A stretch of DNA of 64,000 nucleotides, from positions 1 to 64,000 of the forward strand of contig JBFLXA010000004.1 in assembly GCA_040757575.1 (NCBI GenBank). The letters are read 5' to 3'. Source of the DNA: PFJX01 sp040757575. Lineage in GTDB: Bacteria; Pseudomonadota; Gammaproteobacteria; Burkholderiales; Thiobacillaceae. Below, piece after piece: positions 59,901 through 64,000 of this stretch (position 1 is the stretch's first letter; the number at the start of each line of letters is the position of its first letter). A program made the translations under genes and the position numbers. The notes beneath the pieces were generated by a model, which saw only the letters and a list, made by a program, of their open reading frames with translations, did not search any database and was not told the origin of the DNA.

Positions 59901-62579
59901 ATGAAGAACTGGTTCAAGAATCTGACCATAAAAACCCGACTGATCGGCATTTTCGCCATGGTGTTCGTGGTGATCGCCCTGGTCGGCGGCGTGGGTCTCA
60001 CGGGCATGAAGGGCACCAACGAGGGGCTCGAAAAGGTCGTCAACCAGCGGGTACTGCCCTTTGCCCTGCTCAAGAATGTGGTGGACGCCTACGCTGTTGC
60101 TATCGTGGATGCCGTGAACAAGGCCAATGCTGGCGTGTTCACGGCCGAAGAGGCCGTCCAGTCCATCAACGATGCCCAGACAGTCATCAAGGACAACTGG
60201 AGCCAGTATGTGGGGGGAACGATCAGCGCGGATGACAAGCCCCTGGTGGATGCGGCCGAGCCCATGTTCGCCGCAGCGGATGCCGAAGTGGCCAAGATAC
60301 TAGGGCTGTTGGTCGGCAAGTCCGGTCCGGTGGCGGGCTTGCTGGCAGATGAAATCGGCCCCATGTATGCGGCCATCGATCCCATCAGCACCCACGTGGG
60401 CACTCTGATGACGATCCAGCTCTCCTTCGCCCGAGCCGAATACAACACGGCGGCGTTCGAATATGACAACACATCGCGCAACGCCTGGATCGTCGGCGGG
60501 GTCGGCATGGGACTGGCTCTGGTGTTCGTGGCGCTTCTGCTGCGTGCCATCGTGCGCCCATTGCGCACCTTGGCCCACGAGATTGATGCCATCGCAGCTG
60601 GCGACACCCAGGTGGAAATCGAGGTGGCACGCAATGACGAAATCGGCGCCGTGGCGGAAAGCTTTAAGAAGCTAAGCGACAAACTCCAGAAAGACCTGGA
60701 CCGGGTCGCGACGGAATCCCGCCGGGCTAGACGGATACAGGAAGCCCTGGACAGTTCCACGGCTGCCATCACCGTATCCGGCGAAGATGGACTTTTGCGA
60801 CACATCACCCCCGCCGGCAAGTCCTTGCTCAGGAAGATCGGCGGGGAAGGTTTCGATCCGGATAGCCTCCTCGGCAAACCCCTAACCAACCTGTTTACTG
60901 ATAGCGCTGCGGCCGCCCAACTGGAAGAAGCAGTTGTGTCAGGCCGGGACGTGGATTTCGTGTTCATGTCCCGCAACCTACGCCTGGCGGCTCGTCCGAT
61001 TGTGGACGAGGCAGGCAATCGCCTTGGCCGGGTGAGTCAATGGCAGGACCGGACCCACGAAGTGGAAGTGGAACAGGAAGTGGCCGCTCTTGTGGAAGCA
61101 GCGGCTTCAGGAGACATGAGCCGACGCTTGTCCAAGGAAGGCAAGGAAGGGTTCTACCTGCAACTGGCGGAAGGGATCAACCGCTTGGTGGAGACGTCGG
61201 AGCGTGGGATGAATGACGTGGCGGCGGTGCTGACGGCGCTGGCGGACGGAGACCTGACGAAGCGGATAGACGGTCAATACCAGGGACTGTTCGGACAACT
61301 GAAAGACGACGCCAACGCCACCAGCGAGCGTCTGCAAGAGATTGTCACCCAGATACGGGAAGCCACGGACGCGATCAACACGGCGGCGCGGGAGATTGCC
61401 AGCGGCAACGCGGACCTCTCCAGCCGGACGGAAAGCCAGGCCAGCAGCCTGGAAGAGACGGCCAGCAGCATGGACGAAATCACCTCCACGGTGAGGCAGA
61501 ACGCGGACAACGCCCGGCAAGCCAACCAGCTGGCCAAGGGCGCCAGCGAAGTGGCGGTGAAAGGCGGTGCGGTGGTGGGCCAGGTGGTGCACACCATGGG
61601 GGCGATAGCGGACAGCAGCCGGAAGATTGCGGACATCATCAGCGTCATTGACGGCATAGCCTTCCAGACCAACATTCTGGCGCTGAACGCGGCGGTGGAA
61701 GCGGCTCGAGCGGGAGAACAAGGTCGTGGATTTGCGGTGGTGGCCGGAGAAGTCCGGAGCCTTGCGCAACGGAGTGCGGCGGCGGCGAAAGAGATCAAGG
61801 AGCTGATCAGCGACAGCGTGGACAAGGTGAGCGAAGGGCACCGACAGGTGGAAAGCGCGGGGGCGACGATGGAAGAGATCGTCGAAGCGGTGAAGCGAGT
61901 GACGGACATCATGGGCGAGATCAGTGCGGCGAGCATGGAGCAAAGCCAGGGGATCGAGCAGGTGAACGGCGCGATCACGCAGATGGACGAGATGACGCAG
62001 CAGAACGCTGCGCTGGTGGAAGAAGCGGCGGCGGCGGCGGAGAGCCTGCAGGATCAGGCCAGCAGCCTGGCCCAGGCCGTCAGCGTGTTCAAGATTCAGG
62101 GTGGCACTGGCCGCCTGTCGGCGCCGGCAGGGTTGCCTGCCCTGCATGACCCCCACGGGGCCCATAGGGGCAAGGCCCTGCCCCCTCCCCGGCGCCCTGT
62201 GGCTTTGCCAGCCACCCTGGCGGCGGATGTGGACTTCGACGCCATCATCGACGCCCACCAGTCCTGGAAGACCAAGCTGCGCAATGCCATTCAGGGGGGG
62301 AGTGAGAAAAACCTGGATCCCGCAGAAGTGGCCAAGGATAACGTCTGCGCCCTGGGTAAATGGATCTACGGGCCTGGAAAGGCCTTCGAGTTTGAAGAAG
62401 GTTACGAGACCCTGCGCAAGAGCCATGCAGAATTTCACGTCTGCGCGGCAGATATTCTGCGCAAGGCCAAAGAGGGAGACAAGGAAGAAGCCAACGCCAT
62501 GCTGGTGGGGGATTTCTTCGACTTGTCAAACAGGACCGTGCAGCAGATCGTGGCCATGAAACGTTCGTGTCGCCACTGA
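59901..62579 (+). CDS. Methyl-accepting chemotaxis protein with PAS and CZB domains
   Basis: An 892-residue receptor: N-terminal helix, four-helix-bundle periplasmic domain (about 35-190), second transmembrane helix (WIVGGVGMGLALVFVALLL), HAMP, a PAS-like region (about 280-380), a second HAMP-like module, the signalling domain (NILALNAAVEAARAGEQGRGFAVVAGEV) and a C-terminal zinc-binding CZB domain (DAHQSWKTKLR, DNVCALGKW, SHAEFHVCA). CZB suggests response to zinc or hypochlorous-type oxidants. The signalling domain uses GCG/ACG codons far more than the rest of the gene. Confidence 0.93.
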   Translation: MKNWFKNLTIKTRLIGIFAMVFVVIALVGGVGLTGMKGTNEGLEKVVNQRVLPFALLKNVVDAYAVAIVDAVNKANAGVFTAEEAVQSINDAQTVIKDNWSQYVGGTISADDKPLVDAAEPMFAAADAEVAKILGLLVGKSGPVAGLLADEIGPMYAAIDPISTHVGTLMTIQLSFARAEYNTAAFEYDNTSRNAWIVGGVGMGLALVFVALLLRAIVRPLRTLAHEIDAIAAGDTQVEIEVARNDEIGAVAESFKKLSDKLQKDLDRVATESRRARRIQEALDSSTAAITVSGEDGLLRHITPAGKSLLRKIGGEGFDPDSLLGKPLTNLFTDSAAAAQLEEAVVSGRDVDFVFMSRNLRLAARPIVDEAGNRLGRVSQWQDRTHEVEVEQEVAALVEAAASGDMSRRLSKEGKEGFYLQLAEGINRLVETSERGMNDVAAVLTALADGDLTKRIDGQYQGLFGQLKDDANATSERLQEIVTQIREATDAINTAAREIASGNADLSSRTESQASSLEETASSMDEITSTVRQNADNARQANQLAKGASEVAVKGGAVVGQVVHTMGAIADSSRKIADIISVIDGIAFQTNILALNAAVEAARAGEQGRGFAVVAGEVRSLAQRSAAAAKEIKELISDSVDKVSEGHRQVESAGATMEEIVEAVKRVTDIMGEISAASMEQSQGIEQVNGAITQMDEMTQQNAALVEEAAAAAESLQDQASSLAQAVSVFKIQGGTGRLSAPAGLPALHDPHGAHRGKALPPPRRPVALPATLAADVDFDAIIDAHQSWKTKLRNAIQGGSEKNLDPAEVAKDNVCALGKWIYGPGKAFEFEEGYETLRKSHAEFHVCAADILRKAKEGDKEEANAMLVGDFFDLSNRTVQQIVAMKRSCRH

Positions 62580-62640
62580 TGCTATGACCACCATACACAC
62601 TTCTGCTTGAGCATGCCCTAGCACTCACGGAGTTTTTACC

Positions 62641-64000
62641 ATGCGCCAGAACCTCCCCGTCACCGGTAACGAGTACATGCTTCGGGACGATATCCAGATC
62701 GTCTCCGCCACTGACCTCAAAGGTCTCATCACCTTTTGCAACCAGGATTTCATCGAAGCCAGTGGCTTTACGGAATCTGAACTGATGGGGGCGCCCCATA
62801 ACATCCTGCGCCACCCGGATATGCCAGCGCCCGCCTTCAAGGATTTGTGGGACACCCTCAATAAAGGCATGCCCTGGTCGGGGCTGGTCAAGAACCGGCG
62901 GAAGAATGGGGACCACTACTGGGTGCGCGCCACTGCCAGCCCAATACGCGAAAACGGCAATGTAGTTGGCTTCCTGTCGATACGCTCGAAACCCAGCCGT
63001 GAAGAAGTGGCTTTTGCCGAGAAGCTGTACAAGGATATCCGCGAAGGACGGGCGAAGAACATCCGTATCCACGAGGGACGGGTGATGCATACCGGACTGC
63101 GTGGAGCATGGGAAAACCTGCGCAACCTGAGTATCAAGGCGCGCCTGGCGGGCGCCATCACGCTGATGACTGCATGCCTCGCCGTGGTGGGGGCCATGGG
63201 AATCTATGGAATGAGTCACACAGGCGAGGTGGTGGCTGAGGTGTACAGCAAGGCCCTGGAGCCTGTTGAACTGGCAGAAGAGATTCGATTCCTGCTGGCA
63301 GACAGCCGCAGCCAGCTTCTGTTAGGTATGCAGCACAACACTGCCTATGAAGTGGCCCAGTTGCATGACCATCCGCTGCAAATGCACCTGGATGTGATTA
63401 CCCGGAATGCCGATGCCATCAACGTAGCCTGGGAAAAACTCAAGGCCATCGAATTTTCTCCAGATCTGCCGGAATCCGCAGCTGTGGATGCTGCCCGGGA
63501 GCAATTCCAGTCCACCCGCATGCGTTTCGGGCAGGAGGGCATACTTCCTGCCAAGGCTGCTCTTCAGGCAGGGATGTATGACGATGTGGCTCATCAGATG
63601 ATCGATGCGGTTAACCCCCTGTATAAAGAGATCAGCTCTGCCACGGAAGCCCTGCTTCAGGCGCTCAATGCCTATGCACAGGCGGCAAGGGTGGCGAGCG
63701 AGGCCAGCAATGCAAACCTGCGTAATGCCATCGTGGGCCTGTTTCTGCTGGGGGTGATCATGTCTGTTGGCATCGGATACATTCTCATGCGGGCGATCGT
63801 CACCCCGCTCAATCGCACTGTGGGCTATTTCGACAAGATTGCCGAAGGCCGATATGACAACGATATCCAGATCGACCGTCACGATGAGATCGGCAAGGTT
63901 CTAACCGCCCTGGCGGCCATGCAGATCAAGCTGGGGTACGACGTGGCGGAAACCCGCCGGGTGGCCAACGAGAATCTGCGCATCAAGATCGCCCTGGACA
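62641..64000 (+). CDS. Aer-like PAS-domain chemoreceptor, C-terminus beyond window
   Basis: At least 453 residues. A cytoplasmic N-terminal PAS domain (LRDDIQIVSATDLKGLITFCN, then NGDHYWVRATASPIRENG) of the Aer type, two transmembrane segments flanking a helical-bundle periplasmic domain (about 190-365), then HAMP (ILMRAIVTPLNRTVGYFDKIAEGRYDNDI). The methyl-accepting signalling domain should follow past 64000. PAS domains of this kind bind FAD or heme to sense redox state. Sequence is truncated by the window edge. Confidence 0.9.
   Translation, partial: MRQNLPVTGNEYMLRDDIQIVSATDLKGLITFCNQDFIEASGFTESELMGAPHNILRHPDMPAPAFKDLWDTLNKGMPWSGLVKNRRKNGDHYWVRATASPIRENGNVVGFLSIRSKPSREEVAFAEKLYKDIREGRAKNIRIHEGRVMHTGLRGAWENLRNLSIKARLAGAITLMTACLAVVGAMGIYGMSHTGEVVAEVYSKALEPVELAEEIRFLLADSRSQLLLGMQHNTAYEVAQLHDHPLQMHLDVITRNADAINVAWEKLKAIEFSPDLPESAAVDAAREQFQSTRMRFGQEGILPAKAALQAGMYDDVAHQMIDAVNPLYKEISSATEALLQALNAYAQAARVASEASNANLRNAIVGLFLLGVIMSVGIGYILMRAIVTPLNRTVGYFDKIAEGRYDNDIQIDRHDEIGKVLTALAAMQIKLGYDVAETRRVANENLRIKIALD

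Overview
The window looks like a chromosomal segment of a high-GC betaproteobacterium, most like Rhodocyclaceae (Azospira/Dechloromonas-type). The reasons are the gene neighbourhoods (coaBC-exonuclease-dut, radC-rpmB-rpmG, 4.5S RNA-pagL-dnaX-ybaB-recR), a PEP-CTERM protein, many chemoreceptors and strong GCC/CTG codon preference. The taxonomic call is inference; no rRNA is present.

Region by region. 1-1420: short low-GC accessory genes separated by two integron attC sites, with an attI-like junction at about 131-137; the integrase, if present, lies left of the window. 1433-7222: a DUF2784 membrane protein, then the minus-strand coaBC-exonuclease-dut run, an unknown membrane-anchored protein and a PEP-CTERM/DUF2202 protein. 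7333-15717: an IclR regulator divergent from an operon of a phosphoketolase/transketolase-like TPP enzyme, a DUF1537 sugar-acid kinase and glcDEF, which looks like an uncharacterised hydroxy-/sugar-acid pathway. 15800-16955: radC, rpmB, rpmG.

17021-27360 is the most coherent unusual block. It carries olsB (ornithine lipid synthesis), divergent pstSCAB, a pyruvate-kinase-like gene, a small unknown gene, two GT4 glycosyltransferases and a PlcP-type metallophosphoesterase. Pho-box-like direct repeats with 11-bp periodicity lie in front of olsB, pstS, the small gene and the plcP-like gene. Together they predict a phosphate-starvation island that both imports phosphate and replaces phospholipids by ornithine lipids and glycolipids.

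27563-39550: tpiA, secG, tRNA-Leu(GAG), an ABC-2 exporter with a small hydrolase and a ferredoxin, a MazG-like protein, a chemoreceptor gene broken by one in-frame TAG, nudF, an orphan V-ATPase subunit-I homologue, a TrpB2-type tryptophan synthase, aroG with a possible attenuator, and 4.5S RNA. 39579-54484: pagL, dnaX, ybaB, recR, an HDOD protein, purB, a PhnD-like protein paired with a hybrid histidine kinase, a double-thioredoxin protein, a YqaA-type protein, metY and an AddB-like nuclease. Upstream of the last gene is a candidate small RNA with its own promoter and terminator. 54784-64000: grxD, then a chemotaxis cluster (MCP, cheY, cheA, cheW, MCP, MCP) behind a sigma-28-like promoter; the last MCP runs off the window.
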